45,388 nucleotides of DNA from Crocinitomicaceae bacterium. GTDB taxonomy: Bacteria; Bacteroidota; Bacteroidia; Flavobacteriales_D; Sanyastnellaceae. The position numbers were made by a program, and so were the translations under genes. The notes beneath the pieces were generated by a model that worked only from the letters and a program-made list of their open reading frames with translations, did not search any database and was not told where the DNA came from. Below are positions 33,730 to 43,348 of the stretch, in pieces (within the stretch, counting starts at the first letter, position 1; every line of letters starts with the position of its first letter). Location of the stretch: the NCBI GenBank assembly GCA_002722795.1, contig PBMY01000007.1, positions 1-45,388 of the forward strand, in the 5' to 3' direction.

Positions 33730-34650
33730 TTGGCAGACTTGGACACATACCTAAAGGTGCACGATGAAGTGGCCAATGCTCTTAAAGAAGGCATTCCTGT
33801 CGTAGCGTTAGAATCGACAATAATTTCTCATGGTATGCCATATCCCCAAAACCTTGAATGCGCAGAAAAGCTATGTGCTATAATTAGGGATGTTGGTTGT
33901 GTTCCCGCCCTTGTCGCAGTAGATGGAGGGAAATTACACGTGGGAGTAGGAGGTGATCTGCTTGAAAAGCTAGCTTCAAAAAGTGATGAGGTGCTTAAAG
34001 TGAGTAGAAGAGATATACCAGTGGTTCTTGCTAAGGGTAAGACTGGGGCGACTACTGTGAGTGGTACATTGATAGCTTGTCATCTTGCCGGAATAAAGGT
34101 TTTTGTAACAGGTGGAATAGGTGGAGTTCACAGGGGTTTTGAGGAGAGTTTTGACATAAGTGCAGACATAGAAGATCTAGCTGTTATTGACGTAGCTGTA
34201 GTTAGTGCCGGAGTAAAAGCAATTTTGGATCTTGAAAAAACTTTAGAAGTATTAGAAACTAAAGGCGTGCCGGTTGTTGGATATGGTACAGATGAACTCC
34301 CAGCTTTTTACACTCGTTCAAGCGGACTTAAACTTGTCGCTAGAGCTGATACACCAGAGGAGGTTGCAGATATGATGAAGGCCAAATGGACTTTAAATCT
34401 TCAGGGATCTATTCTCGTTGTAAACCCTATACCATTAGAAAACGAAGCAGAAGCAGGTGAAATAAATAGTGCAATTGCAGCTGGATTAAATGAGGCTAAA
34501 TTGGCGGGTGTGAAGGGTAAAGATTTGACTCCTTTTGTACTTTCATATGTGGCGAATCACACTTCAAATTTGAGCTTAAAAGCAAACCTCGCACTTGTGG
34601 AAAATAACGCTCGGGTTGGTGCTGATATTGCGAGGGCATATGGCGCCTAA
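33730..34650 (+). CDS. psuG: Pseudouridine-5'-phosphate glycosidase
   Basis: A 306-residue PsuG, which cleaves the C-glycosidic bond of pseudouridine 5'-phosphate to uracil and ribose 5-phosphate. Recognisable blocks are PVVALESTIISHGMPYPQN, GKTGATTVSGTLIACHLAGI and VTGGIGGVHRGFEESFDIS, then YGTDELPAFYTRSSGL. The manganese- and phosphate-binding residues in these regions look intact. The start is TTG at 33730 directly after the obg stop, since no ATG is available; a TTG at 33739 or GTG at 33757 is possible. The usual PsuK kinase gene is not adjacent. Confidence 0.93.
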   Translation: MADLDTYLKVHDEVANALKEGIPVVALESTIISHGMPYPQNLECAEKLCAIIRDVGCVPALVAVDGGKLHVGVGGDLLEKLASKSDEVLKVSRRDIPVVLAKGKTGATTVSGTLIACHLAGIKVFVTGGIGGVHRGFEESFDISADIEDLAVIDVAVVSAGVKAILDLEKTLEVLETKGVPVVGYGTDELPAFYTRSSGLKLVARADTPEEVADMMKAKWTLNLQGSILVVNPIPLENEAEAGEINSAIAAGLNEAKLAGVKGKDLTPFVLSYVANHTSNLSLKANLALVENNARVGADIARAYGA

Positions 34651-34655
34651 ATTAG

Positions 34656-34663
34656 TATCTTCG
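34656..34663 (+). promoter_or_regulatory. Possible -7 promoter box (TATCTTCG) for the fused E1 gene
   Basis: TATCTTCG differs by one base from TAnnTTTG and ends five bases before the ATG, so a leaderless transcript is possible. It lies in the 18-bp psuG-E1 gap. Confidence 0.35.
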
Positions 34664-34668
34664 CGCCA

Positions 34669-37032
34669 ATGTCAGAAGTAGATTTCAGAAAAATTTTATT
34701 GGACGATTACCGCTTGGCTTGTATAAGTCGAGAAGCGTCTTTGTTGGGTCGAAAGGAGGTTCTGACGGGTAAAGCAAAGTTTGGAATTTTTGGAGATGGA
34801 AAGGAGGTGTGCCAAATAGCGCTTTCTAAAGTTGTTAGAGCCGGTGATTGGAGGAGTGGTTATTACAGAGACCAAACCTTTATGATGGCACTTGATCTAC
34901 TAGATGTTAAAAAGTACTTTGCAGCACTATACGCCCATTCTGACATTAATTATGATCCTGCTTCAGGAGGTCGCCAAATGGGAGGACATTTTGCTACAAG
35001 AATTCTTGATGAGGACGGTGCTTGGATAAACCATATGGCGGGCTTTAACAGTTCAGCAGATGTAAGTCCGACAGCGTCACAGATGCCAAGGCTTCTTGGT
35101 TTGGCCCAAGCTAGTAAGGTCTACAAAGCACAGCCTGAATTAGCTATGAAATTTGCAAATTTCACTAACAATGGTGATGAAATTGCAATAGGCACAATAG
35201 GAGACGCTAGCACCTCAGAGGGGATGTTTTGGGAAACCATGAACGCCGCAGCAGTGTTAGAGGTTCCACTCCTTATGAATGTTTGGGATGACGGATACGG
35301 AATATCAGTTCCAAAGAAATATCAAACAGTTAAGGCAAGCATTTCAGAAGCTCTTAGAGGATTCCAAAAGACAAAAACTTCTAATGGAATTGTAATTTTT
35401 AGAACAAAAGGGTGGAATTATCCATCACTTGTTTCTACATATGAAGAAGCAGCAAAAGTTTGCAGAGAACAGCACGTTCCAGTTTTAGTACACGTTGAGG
35501 AAGTCACTCAACCACAAGGCCATTCCACTTCAGGTTCTCACGAGAGATATAAGTCTGAAGATCGACTTGCTTGGGCACAAGAATTCGATTGTATTACTAA
35601 GCTTGGAGAATTCATTGTCGTAGAAGGAGCTGCTAAACAAGAGGAATTAGACGAGATTCGAAAAGCAGCCAAAAATGAAGTACGTACACTTCAAAAGGAA
35701 GCATGGAAGGAGTATCGTGAGGATATTGATTCAGAACTTGCAACAGTAGTTAGTTTAATTCAAGCACTCGAGGGCGCGGATTCTTCAACAGCAATAGATT
35801 TACAAAAATCACTCGACCCAGGACGTGCCAAAGTAATGATGTCAGCTCGTAAAGTTGTAATGTCAACAGTTGGCACAAACTCTCCTGAGAGACAAGCGCT
35901 TAAAAATTGGATCGATTCAATTGCTAAAAAGAACTACATCAGATACAATTCTGACCTTTATTCTGAACACGATGACAACGCGCTTAACGTATCAGAAGTA
36001 CCTGCTCAATATTCTGAAAATGCTGAACATGTTGACGGTCGAATTGTACTTCAATCGAATTTTGATCACATTTTTACAAACCGACCTGAAGTCTTAACTT
36101 TTGGTGAGGACGTCGGAGGAATTGGTGGTGTGAATCAGGTGATGGAGGGTATGCAGGATAAGTTTGGGGAGATTAGGGTAAGTGACACTGGGATTAGAGA
36201 ATGCACAATTATTGGTTCTGGTATTGGAATGGCTATGAGAGGTTTAAGACCCATTGCTGAGATTCAATATTTGGATTACCTCTATTATGCTCTTCAGCTC
36301 ATGAGGGATGATTTGGCCTCTTTGAGATATAGGACTGCTGGAGGTCAAAAAGCACCCCTTATTATTCGTACTCGAGGACATAGGTTAGAGGGAATTTGGC
36401 ATAGTGGCTCTCCCATGGCTGCAATTGTAAGTAGTGTTAGAGGGATGCACGTTTGTGTGCCCCGAAATATGACTCAGGCAGCTGGCATGTACAACACTCT
36501 CTTAAAGGCAGAGGAGCCAGCATTAGTAATTGAATGTCTCAACGGATATAGAAAAAAGGAAGCCCTTCCATCAAACATAGGTGAATTCACTGTCCCACTT
36601 GGCTCACCTGAAATCACTCGTACAGGAACTGATCTTACAATTCTCAGCTATGGATCAACTTTTAACCTCTGTTTTGAAGCTGCTGATAGATTAACTGATT
36701 TGGGAGTTGAGGTTGAACTTGTTGATGCAAGAACATTACTACCGTTTGATCTAAATTCTGTTACAGCTTCATCTGTTGCTAAAACAAATAAACTACTAGT
36801 TGTAGACGAAGATGTTCCTGGAGGTGCATCAGCATACTTATTAGAAGACGTTTTAAACAGGCAAGGAGCATGGCAGTATCTAGACAGTCAACCACAAACT
36901 CTGACAGCAAAGCCTCACCTCCCTGCATATAGTTCAGATGGTGATTACTTCAGTAAGCCATCAGTTGATGATATTGTTGAGAAGGCTTATTCGTATATGC
37001 ACGAAGCAGACCCTACTTCATACCCATTATAA
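34669..37032 (+). CDS. Single-chain 2-oxo acid dehydrogenase E1 (alpha-beta fusion)
   Basis: A 787-residue thiamine-diphosphate enzyme joining E1-alpha and E1-beta. The alpha half (about 1-365) has the TPP motif GDASTSEGMFWETMNAAAVL (from 178) ending in DDGYGIS. Before it come GGRQMGGHFA and NHMAGFNSSADVSPTASQMP. An alpha-helical linker (about 365-450) leads to the beta half, with FGEDVGGIGGVNQV (479-492), the E-IGSGIGMAMRGLRPIAEIQY region, and RTRGHRLEGIWHSGSP. Such fusions are typical of Bacteroidota; the substrate is probably branched-chain 2-oxo acids or pyruvate, not decidable here. E2 is not in the window. It may share lpd. Confidence 0.93.
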   Translation: MSEVDFRKILLDDYRLACISREASLLGRKEVLTGKAKFGIFGDGKEVCQIALSKVVRAGDWRSGYYRDQTFMMALDLLDVKKYFAALYAHSDINYDPASGGRQMGGHFATRILDEDGAWINHMAGFNSSADVSPTASQMPRLLGLAQASKVYKAQPELAMKFANFTNNGDEIAIGTIGDASTSEGMFWETMNAAAVLEVPLLMNVWDDGYGISVPKKYQTVKASISEALRGFQKTKTSNGIVIFRTKGWNYPSLVSTYEEAAKVCREQHVPVLVHVEEVTQPQGHSTSGSHERYKSEDRLAWAQEFDCITKLGEFIVVEGAAKQEELDEIRKAAKNEVRTLQKEAWKEYREDIDSELATVVSLIQALEGADSSTAIDLQKSLDPGRAKVMMSARKVVMSTVGTNSPERQALKNWIDSIAKKNYIRYNSDLYSEHDDNALNVSEVPAQYSENAEHVDGRIVLQSNFDHIFTNRPEVLTFGEDVGGIGGVNQVMEGMQDKFGEIRVSDTGIRECTIIGSGIGMAMRGLRPIAEIQYLDYLYYALQLMRDDLASLRYRTAGGQKAPLIIRTRGHRLEGIWHSGSPMAAIVSSVRGMHVCVPRNMTQAAGMYNTLLKAEEPALVIECLNGYRKKEALPSNIGEFTVPLGSPEITRTGTDLTILSYGSTFNLCFEAADRLTDLGVEVELVDARTLLPFDLNSVTASSVAKTNKLLVVDEDVPGGASAYLLEDVLNRQGAWQYLDSQPQTLTAKPHLPAYSSDGDYFSKPSVDDIVEKAYSYMHEADPTSYPL

Positions 37033-37042
37033 TCTGCTGAAA

Positions 37043-37261
37043 ATGCAGGAAATTGAATTCCATCTTAAAACACAATACATAGACCTTTTGCAACTACTGA
37101 AGGCTACTTCTGTTGTTATGTCTGGAGGCGAAGCAAAAATATTCATCGACAACGGTTTTGTCTCTGTTAACGGGGAAGTAGAGCATAGACGTAGAAGGAA
37201 ATTATGCATTGGCGATGTGGTTATTTTCGATGAGCAGATTCGCATCTCGTTGATAAAATAG
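37043..37261 (+). CDS. S4-domain RNA-binding protein (YbcJ-like)
   Basis: A 72-residue protein consisting almost entirely of an S4-type RNA-binding domain: YIDLLQLLKATSVVMSGGEA, FIDNGFVSVNGEVEHRRRRK and LCIGDVV. The SGG.AK..I..G.V.VNG.....R..KL..GD pattern is that of YbcJ/RlbA-like proteins. A longer frame from 36938 is not used since it lies inside the E1 gene. It starts 10 bp after the E1 stop. Confidence 0.88.
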   Translation: MQEIEFHLKTQYIDLLQLLKATSVVMSGGEAKIFIDNGFVSVNGEVEHRRRRKLCIGDVVIFDEQIRISLIK

Positions 37262-37301
37262 AGTCAATACTCGCGAATTTCAATTCGAATTTGCGATATT
37301 G

Positions 37302-37309
37302 TATTTTTG
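37302..37309 (+). promoter_or_regulatory. -7 promoter box (TATTTTTG) for the TonB receptor
   Basis: TATTTTTG fits TAnnTTTG and lies 15 bp before the receptor ATG. A short inverted repeat CGAATT TC AATTCG at about 37274-37287 sits where a -33 region or operator might be. Confidence 0.4.
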
Positions 37310-37324
37310 AATTTTATCCAAAAA

Positions 37325-40324
37325 ATGCGGAAAGCGCTCTTAATCTTCACTTTACTTTTTCTTTACGAGGGTTTACAAGCCCAAACCATAATAAGAGGTA
37401 AAGTACTCGACGGTTCTACCGGAGAACCAATGTTCTCATCAAGTGTTATCAACACAGTAACTGGAAAAGGCACAACAACTGATTTCGATGGTCTTTTCAG
37501 ACTAGAAGTAGCATCTCTTCCTGTAAAACTTAGGATATCGTTCATTGGATACACAGAAAAAACTGTCACAGTATCAAACTTAAACGATAAACTCGTAATC
37601 AAACTAATGGCGGATCAAATCCTAATTGAAGAGGCTGAAGTAGTTGGCGAGAGAATATCGGAGAAGCAAAAGCAAGCGCCACTTACAGTTGAGTCAATGG
37701 ACTTAATTGCAATTAAAGAAGCTCCATCAGGAAATTTCTATGAAGGCCTAGGAAACTTAAAGGGAGTAGACCTTACAGCCGCATCCCTTGGCTTCAAAAT
37801 CATCAACACACGTGGATTTAATTCCACGTCACCAGTCCGATCCCTACAACTAATCGATGGTGTTGACAACCAAAGTCCAGGACTTAATTTCTCTCTTGGA
37901 AATTTCCTCGGTGCACCAGACCTCGACGTTAAAAACGTAGAAATTGTCGCAGGGGCAAGTTCGGCATTCTACGGCCCGGGAGCATTTAATGGTGTAATTA
38001 ATATGGAGACCAAGGACCCCTTCGTATTTCCGGGACTATCAGTTTCAACTAAAATTGGAGAGGCTACAAAGAAGGGTGAGAGTATGCTGTATGAGTTTGG
38101 ATTTAGGTGGGCACAAGTAATTGAAAATAAAAATGATGATCCTGTTTTTGCATATAAAATCAATGCATTTCGTTTCCAAGCATACGATTGGGAGGCGACA
38201 AACTACGGTCCTGTAGAAAACTCATTTGTAGATGTGTTTAATCCTGGCAGATACGATGCTGTAAATACTTATGGAGATGAGTATAGATCAGTATTTGATT
38301 ACAGTGGTGATAATAGTGATAATGCAAGAGCATTGGGAACTTTTTATAGAACTGGATACAATGAAGTTGATCTTGTAGATTATAACACAAATAACTTAAA
38401 ATTAAGTGCTAGCGCAAGTTGGAGATTGAGACCTGATGAGACATACGAAAGTCCGGAATTTATTTATAGTTTTAATATGGGACAGGGATCTACGGTCTAT
38501 CAAGGAGATAATAGATTTAGTCTAAGAAATATTGAATTTTATCAGCATAGGGTTGAATTTCGGAAGAAGAATAAATGGTTTATTAGAGCTTACAGGACAA
38601 ACGAAGATGCTGGCGATTCTTATGATCCTTATTCAACTGCCCTCAAGCTCCAAGAAAGCACTAGAGCTGATGATTTATGGTCACGAGTTTATAATACGTA
38701 TTGGGTAGATTCTATTTCTCCTTTTATTAATGATGGTTATCCCATACCTATTTTGAGTTATGATACCATTGGATATTATGAGAATCATCCGGTGTATCCA
38801 GATGGTACGCCTATTACTTCGATAACTTATACTATTCCACCTGAAGAGATAGAACAATGGTATATTGATAATGATGAAAATATTGCAAATTGGCATGAAC
38901 AAGTTGAAAATTGGACGAATAATGGCTATGCTGATTTGTCAGATGTTGGTCAATATCCTTTGGGTTATTTAAAACCAGGAACTTCTGAGTTCAATGAAAT
39001 GTTTGAGAAAATTACTTCTAGCTTAAATAATCAAGGAGAAGGAGGGACAAGATTCCATGATTTATCGTCTTTGATTCATGTACATGGGGAATATTTAATA
39101 GATGAGACTTGGTTTGATGAAATAAGGTGCGGAGCAAATTATCGACGATATACACCAAATAGTGAAGGAACCATTTTTAAGGACACAATTAGTGTTGAAA
39201 TTGAATCTTATGAAACAGGTGAATGGTATGAAGATAGACTTTTACGTCAATCTATGCCTGTAATTAGATATGACACAACTTTAATTCAGCATAAAATTAT
39301 TAATTCTGAGTTCGGAGCATATGTTGGAGTTCAAAAACGTCTTCTACAAGATCAAATGATTGCAACCGGAACAATAAGATTAGATAAAAATCAAAACTTC
39401 GATGCAGTTGTGTCCCCTGCAATGAGTTTGGTTTGGACTCCAAATTCTAGAGACTATGCAAGACTGTCGTTTAGCTCAGCATTACGAAATCCTACACTTG
39501 CTGACCAATATTTATACCTTGATGTAGGACCTGCAACTTTAGTTGGAAATTTAGAAGGCTCGGATACATTATTTACTATTCAAAGCTTTATTGATTACAG
39601 AAATACACCATCTGGATTAAGTGCCGATATTAGTGCAGGTTATGACACATTAATGACAGGCAAATTTAAAATTGCTCCTATTAGGCCTGAACAAGTGAAA
39701 ACTTTAGAATTGGGTTACAGAACTACGATCGGAGAAAAACTCTATTTGGACATGGGGTGTTATAAGAGTTGGTATACTGATTTCATAGGTTATAATATTG
39801 GATTAGATATTAGCTTTGATCCAAATTTCACTCAAACTATTAATAATATAGATGTATATCGTTATGCAGCAAATTCAATTAATACTGTAGAGACACAAGG
39901 AGCGTCTCTAGGCGTACAATATTATATTAATAATGAGTTCTCTTTGTCAGGAAATTACAGTTGGAATAAGCTAGTTAAAACGAATGAGGATGATCCGATT
40001 ATCCCGGCATTTAATACTCCAGAACATAAATACAATATTGGTATCAATGCTAGAGGATTAGAAGTTGGCAGAAAGAACAAATGGGGATTCGGCGTTAATT
40101 ATAAGTGGGTGCAACAATTTGTATTTGAAGGTTCCCCACAATTTACAGGTACAATACCAACATATGATTTAGTTGATGCGCAGATTAATCTATACATAGA
40201 CCCACTTTACACCACTTTTAAACTAGGTGCTTCAAACCTTCTTCAAAATTGGCACATTGAAACATATGGTGGACCACTTGTAGGTAGATTAGCATATTTC
40301 AGTGTGCTGTACGAGTTTAATTAA
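37325..40324 (+). CDS. TonB-dependent outer-membrane receptor
   Basis: A 999-residue receptor. Signal peptide 1-20 (KALLIFTLLFLYEGLQAQ); carboxypeptidase-regulatory-like domain about 22-100 (IIRGKVLDGSTGEPMFSSS, TTTDFDGLFRLEV, SFIGYTEKTV); plug domain about 120-230 (SLQLIDGVDNQSPG, VEIVAGASSAFYGPGAFNGV); then a 22-strand barrel to the C-terminal aromatic strand LAYFSVLYEFN. It lacks the SusC signature context (no SusD gene nearby), so it is classed as a general receptor; the substrate is unknown. ATG 37325 is chosen over TTG 37307 because it begins a clean signal peptide. The central region is more A/T rich than the 5' end. Confidence 0.92.
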   Translation: MRKALLIFTLLFLYEGLQAQTIIRGKVLDGSTGEPMFSSSVINTVTGKGTTTDFDGLFRLEVASLPVKLRISFIGYTEKTVTVSNLNDKLVIKLMADQILIEEAEVVGERISEKQKQAPLTVESMDLIAIKEAPSGNFYEGLGNLKGVDLTAASLGFKIINTRGFNSTSPVRSLQLIDGVDNQSPGLNFSLGNFLGAPDLDVKNVEIVAGASSAFYGPGAFNGVINMETKDPFVFPGLSVSTKIGEATKKGESMLYEFGFRWAQVIENKNDDPVFAYKINAFRFQAYDWEATNYGPVENSFVDVFNPGRYDAVNTYGDEYRSVFDYSGDNSDNARALGTFYRTGYNEVDLVDYNTNNLKLSASASWRLRPDETYESPEFIYSFNMGQGSTVYQGDNRFSLRNIEFYQHRVEFRKKNKWFIRAYRTNEDAGDSYDPYSTALKLQESTRADDLWSRVYNTYWVDSISPFINDGYPIPILSYDTIGYYENHPVYPDGTPITSITYTIPPEEIEQWYIDNDENIANWHEQVENWTNNGYADLSDVGQYPLGYLKPGTSEFNEMFEKITSSLNNQGEGGTRFHDLSSLIHVHGEYLIDETWFDEIRCGANYRRYTPNSEGTIFKDTISVEIESYETGEWYEDRLLRQSMPVIRYDTTLIQHKIINSEFGAYVGVQKRLLQDQMIATGTIRLDKNQNFDAVVSPAMSLVWTPNSRDYARLSFSSALRNPTLADQYLYLDVGPATLVGNLEGSDTLFTIQSFIDYRNTPSGLSADISAGYDTLMTGKFKIAPIRPEQVKTLELGYRTTIGEKLYLDMGCYKSWYTDFIGYNIGLDISFDPNFTQTINNIDVYRYAANSINTVETQGASLGVQYYINNEFSLSGNYSWNKLVKTNEDDPIIPAFNTPEHKYNIGINARGLEVGRKNKWGFGVNYKWVQQFVFEGSPQFTGTIPTYDLVDAQINLYIDPLYTTFKLGASNLLQNWHIETYGGPLVGRLAYFSVLYEFN

Positions 40325-40363
40325 TAGAAGATCAATTGATGCTGAATAAATCATTTCAATAAA

Positions 40364-42307
40364 CTATTTTATTACTACTTTTTTATTGATATAATTTCTC
40401 TTGTTTTTTATGTGAACATGATAAACTCCCTTGCTTAAATGCGATACATCAATCTTTAAACTTGAATTGCTATCTTCAATAGAATAAACCTCATATCCTT
40501 TTGAATCAAAAATTGAAATCAAATAGTTCTCACTTGATAATAATCCAAGTTCAATATTGATTTCTGTAGAAGTTGGATTAGGATAAGTAACAACTGATGA
40601 TTCTATAATGTTGCTGAGATCAAATTCGTTAGTTTCATTATAGTTACATGCGCCAATTGTAGTTGGAGTATCACTTGACACTATGTTTCCAAAAAAATCT
40701 CTCCCTCCATTGTTTTCCAAATAATCAGTTAGTTCGTCACTCCCGTTTACTAGCCTTCCTTGGTTAATTGCAATACTTCCATGTGATACGTTGTAATAGG
40801 TTGGGTCATCAATCCCTAATGGGTCAGAGTTTAATAACTCAGGATCTTCATATATAGCAGTATTCCATAGGTCCTCATCTAAATAGAATCGATTAACATC
40901 ATAAAATATATTATGACTAATATCTATTGTATTTGAATCGTTTTCTATCAATGTTGGAATCACATCTCCGTCTGATGTTGCAAATACGATATTATTGAAT
41001 ATATGCACGTCTCCAACATTAGGCCAACAATAAATTTCAGGTGATAATGTGTCGTTTACAAAAGAAGTATTGTTATAAATAAAAGTTCCTGAATTAGGAC
41101 ATCTTACAGTATTACTTCCACAATAATTTGAAACAAAGAAAGTCTTTCCTCTTTTTCTCCAGAGTTGATTATTAGGATCTAATCTATAGCCGTCATTTAC
41201 ACTGATATTATAGCGGTAGCCACAATTAATATTATCTCCAAGAATTTCAACAAATCCTCCTTCATTATTGATGCTGAAGTTGTACTGAAAGACTACATTT
41301 TCATTACCATAATCAATGTGAGATCCATATGAATCTAGTGGTCCTCGAGCATTCATAAAGTAGTTTTCCTGAGCTATAACATTATAGCAATCAAAGGGCC
41401 ACATCCCACTACCTCTCTTCCACATTCTCTGATCAAGGCTTGATCCGGAATGATTAAAAATACAATTTTCTACAAGGATATTTGATGATTTGTTTGGAAC
41501 AAAACCTGATCCTCCTGTATGCTCAAATAAACAATCTAAAACTTTAATGTTGTCGTTTTTAAAATCATCAAAATTCATATTTAGCCCTAATGATTTTATC
41601 CAAAATCCATAATGTCCAGTCCTATATATATATGAGTTTGCAATTTCAAAATTTGAGATTGTATTATATAAATTGATTAGTGTGTCTGATTGTGTTTCAA
41701 GTTTAAGTCCATAGCCTTTATGAGTATTATTGATGTTTTCCGGGGTTGGATATATGTCATGTATATACAATTCATCTAGCTTATAGTTGGAAAGTGACTG
41801 ATTGTCAGCAATAATTTTTATTCCAAACCTGACGTCTTTTCCTGAACCCCATGAATTGGATGCTCCTCCAAATCCAATTAATTTTTTGATATTTCCTAAT
41901 GAGTCCAAATGAGAAGCTTCATTGAACAATTCAAGGTTATTAATATTGATATTGTCGTCATTGTAGATAAGAATACATGCTTGGTATCCATTACCATTTA
42001 TAATTGGTTTTATTTCACCTCCATATGAATCTAAAATAATGGGATTTTGAACAGATCCCGAACCCTTTATCCATAACATTCCTTCCCAAATATCTCCAGA
42101 TTTTAAAAGAATTGTATCTCCAGGGTTGAAATACAAAGAATTTATTTTTTCTATCGATTTAAATGGGTGCTCAATACTAAGACCGTCATAATCGTCATTA
42201 CCAATGGAATTACTGACATAATATGTATTGGCTAATATGCAATAATTTAAGTTTATAACTAAAGTTATTAAACAGATTACCAATAACTTTAAATTATACT
42301 TTAACAT
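40364..42307 (-). CDS. Secreted right-handed beta-helix protein with type-IX sorting domain
   Basis: A 647-residue exported protein. After a signal peptide (1-26) it begins TYYVSNSIGNDDYDGLSIEH, the usual start of pectate-lyase-like / DUF1565-type beta-helix proteins. Parallel-helix strands follow, with N-rich turns (NININNLELFN, NSYIYRTGHYGFWIKS, NILVENCIFNHSG, NNIVFATSDGD). A C-terminal sorting domain (from about 565, VTYPNPTSTEINIELG) ends at INKKVVIK. Beta-helix proteins of this form are often polysaccharide lyases or glycoside hydrolases; no catalytic residues can be assigned. It is divergent from pfkA and close to two sulfatases, supporting a role in sulfated-glycan use. Confidence 0.82.
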   Translation of the reverse strand: MLKYNLKLLVICLITLVINLNYCILANTYYVSNSIGNDDYDGLSIEHPFKSIEKINSLYFNPGDTILLKSGDIWEGMLWIKGSGSVQNPIILDSYGGEIKPIINGNGYQACILIYNDDNININNLELFNEASHLDSLGNIKKLIGFGGASNSWGSGKDVRFGIKIIADNQSLSNYKLDELYIHDIYPTPENINNTHKGYGLKLETQSDTLINLYNTISNFEIANSYIYRTGHYGFWIKSLGLNMNFDDFKNDNIKVLDCLFEHTGGSGFVPNKSSNILVENCIFNHSGSSLDQRMWKRGSGMWPFDCYNVIAQENYFMNARGPLDSYGSHIDYGNENVVFQYNFSINNEGGFVEILGDNINCGYRYNISVNDGYRLDPNNQLWRKRGKTFFVSNYCGSNTVRCPNSGTFIYNNTSFVNDTLSPEIYCWPNVGDVHIFNNIVFATSDGDVIPTLIENDSNTIDISHNIFYDVNRFYLDEDLWNTAIYEDPELLNSDPLGIDDPTYYNVSHGSIAINQGRLVNGSDELTDYLENNGGRDFFGNIVSSDTPTTIGACNYNETNEFDLSNIIESSVVTYPNPTSTEINIELGLLSSENYLISIFDSKGYEVYSIEDSNSSLKIDVSHLSKGVYHVHIKNKRNYINKKVVIK

Positions 42308-42347
42308 TGGTTATTTTAAATTAAATCTCATATAAAATTAAAGAACT

Positions 42348-43322
42348 TTGATTAAAAAGATAGGTATTATAACTTCAGGAGGAGATTCTCCAGGAATGAA
42401 TGCAGCAATTAGAAGTCTTGTTCGTTCTGCACTATATAGCAATATTGAATGTGTAGGATTTTATAGAGGTTATCAAGGATTAATTGAAAACGATTATAAA
42501 TTTTTAGGTTTAAGAGATGTAAGCCAAAGATTAGGTCTTGGAGGTACTTTCTTAAAAAGTGCTAGGTCAATTGACTTTTTAGAAAAAGTATATAGAGCTA
42601 AGGCATACGAAAATTTAAAATCACATTCGATTGATTTACTTGTCGTGATTGGTGGCAATGGATCAATAAAAGGGGCTTCTGTTTTTTCAGAAGATTTCGA
42701 TTTTCCAATAATTGGAATACCTGCATCAATAGATAATGATGTATTTGGAACGGATCATTCAATTGGATTTGACACTTCTTTGAATACGATTACTCATGCA
42801 ATTGATAAGATTAGAGATACAGCACGCTCTCACAATAGACTTTTCTTCATTGAAGTTATGGGAAGAGATTGTGGGAATTTGGCAATCCATTCAGGTTTAG
42901 CTACTGGTGCTTGTTATGTAATAACACCTGAAGTTGACTTCAGTATTGAAAACTTAATCAGCCGTTTAGATGAAGGTAAAAAATTGTATAAAACCTCTAG
43001 CATAGTTGTTGTTGCTGAAGGAAATAAGTACGGAAGCGCATCTAAAATTGCTAAAGACGTTGGAAAAAGATATCAAGAATATGAAATTAAAGTAACCATT
43101 TTAGGTCACCTTCAAAGAGGTGGTAGCCCATCTGCTTTTGACAGAATCGTTGCTAGCCGACTCGGTATGGGAGCAGTTCAAGCAATTAAATCCAAAAAAT
43201 TTAATGTGATTGTCGGCATCATTAAAAATGACATTCACTACTCTCCAATTCATTCTGTTGTCCAAGAATCCGGTTCAATTCAAAATGAAATTATAAAGAT
43301 CAATAGTGTAATCTCTAGATAA
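42348..43322 (+). CDS. PfkA-family 6-phosphofructokinase-like protein (divergent)
   Basis: A 324-residue PfkA-family kinase from a TTG start. TSGGDSPGMNAAIR, GFYRGYQGLI, GGTFLKSARS, HNR, VMGRDCG and HLQRGGSP preserve sugar-phosphate binding (Arg73 and the MGR and QRGG residues). The active-site base Asp129 in SIDND is present. Two positions differ from ordinary Pfk: GGNGS (Asn104) replaces GGDG(S/T), where E. coli Asp103 is associated with Mg-ATP, and PASIDND replaces P(G)TIDND (Ser for Thr). Activity may be altered, or the substrate could be another sugar phosphate such as tagatose 6-phosphate. It is followed after 26 bp by a sulfatase on the same strand. A relic of another pfk copy exists at 14763-14958. 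Confidence 0.88.
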   Translation: MIKKIGIITSGGDSPGMNAAIRSLVRSALYSNIECVGFYRGYQGLIENDYKFLGLRDVSQRLGLGGTFLKSARSIDFLEKVYRAKAYENLKSHSIDLLVVIGGNGSIKGASVFSEDFDFPIIGIPASIDNDVFGTDHSIGFDTSLNTITHAIDKIRDTARSHNRLFFIEVMGRDCGNLAIHSGLATGACYVITPEVDFSIENLISRLDEGKKLYKTSSIVVVAEGNKYGSASKIAKDVGKRYQEYEIKVTILGHLQRGGSPSAFDRIVASRLGMGAVQAIKSKKFNVIVGIIKNDIHYSPIHSVVQESGSIQNEIIKINSVISR

Positions 43323-43348
43323 CAAGATTTTATAATATTCTTAGATTT

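Noticed and set aside
37307-37324. TTG start six codons upstream for the TonB receptor
   Set aside because: The ATG at 37325 begins a proper signal peptide and the -7 box overlaps the TTG.
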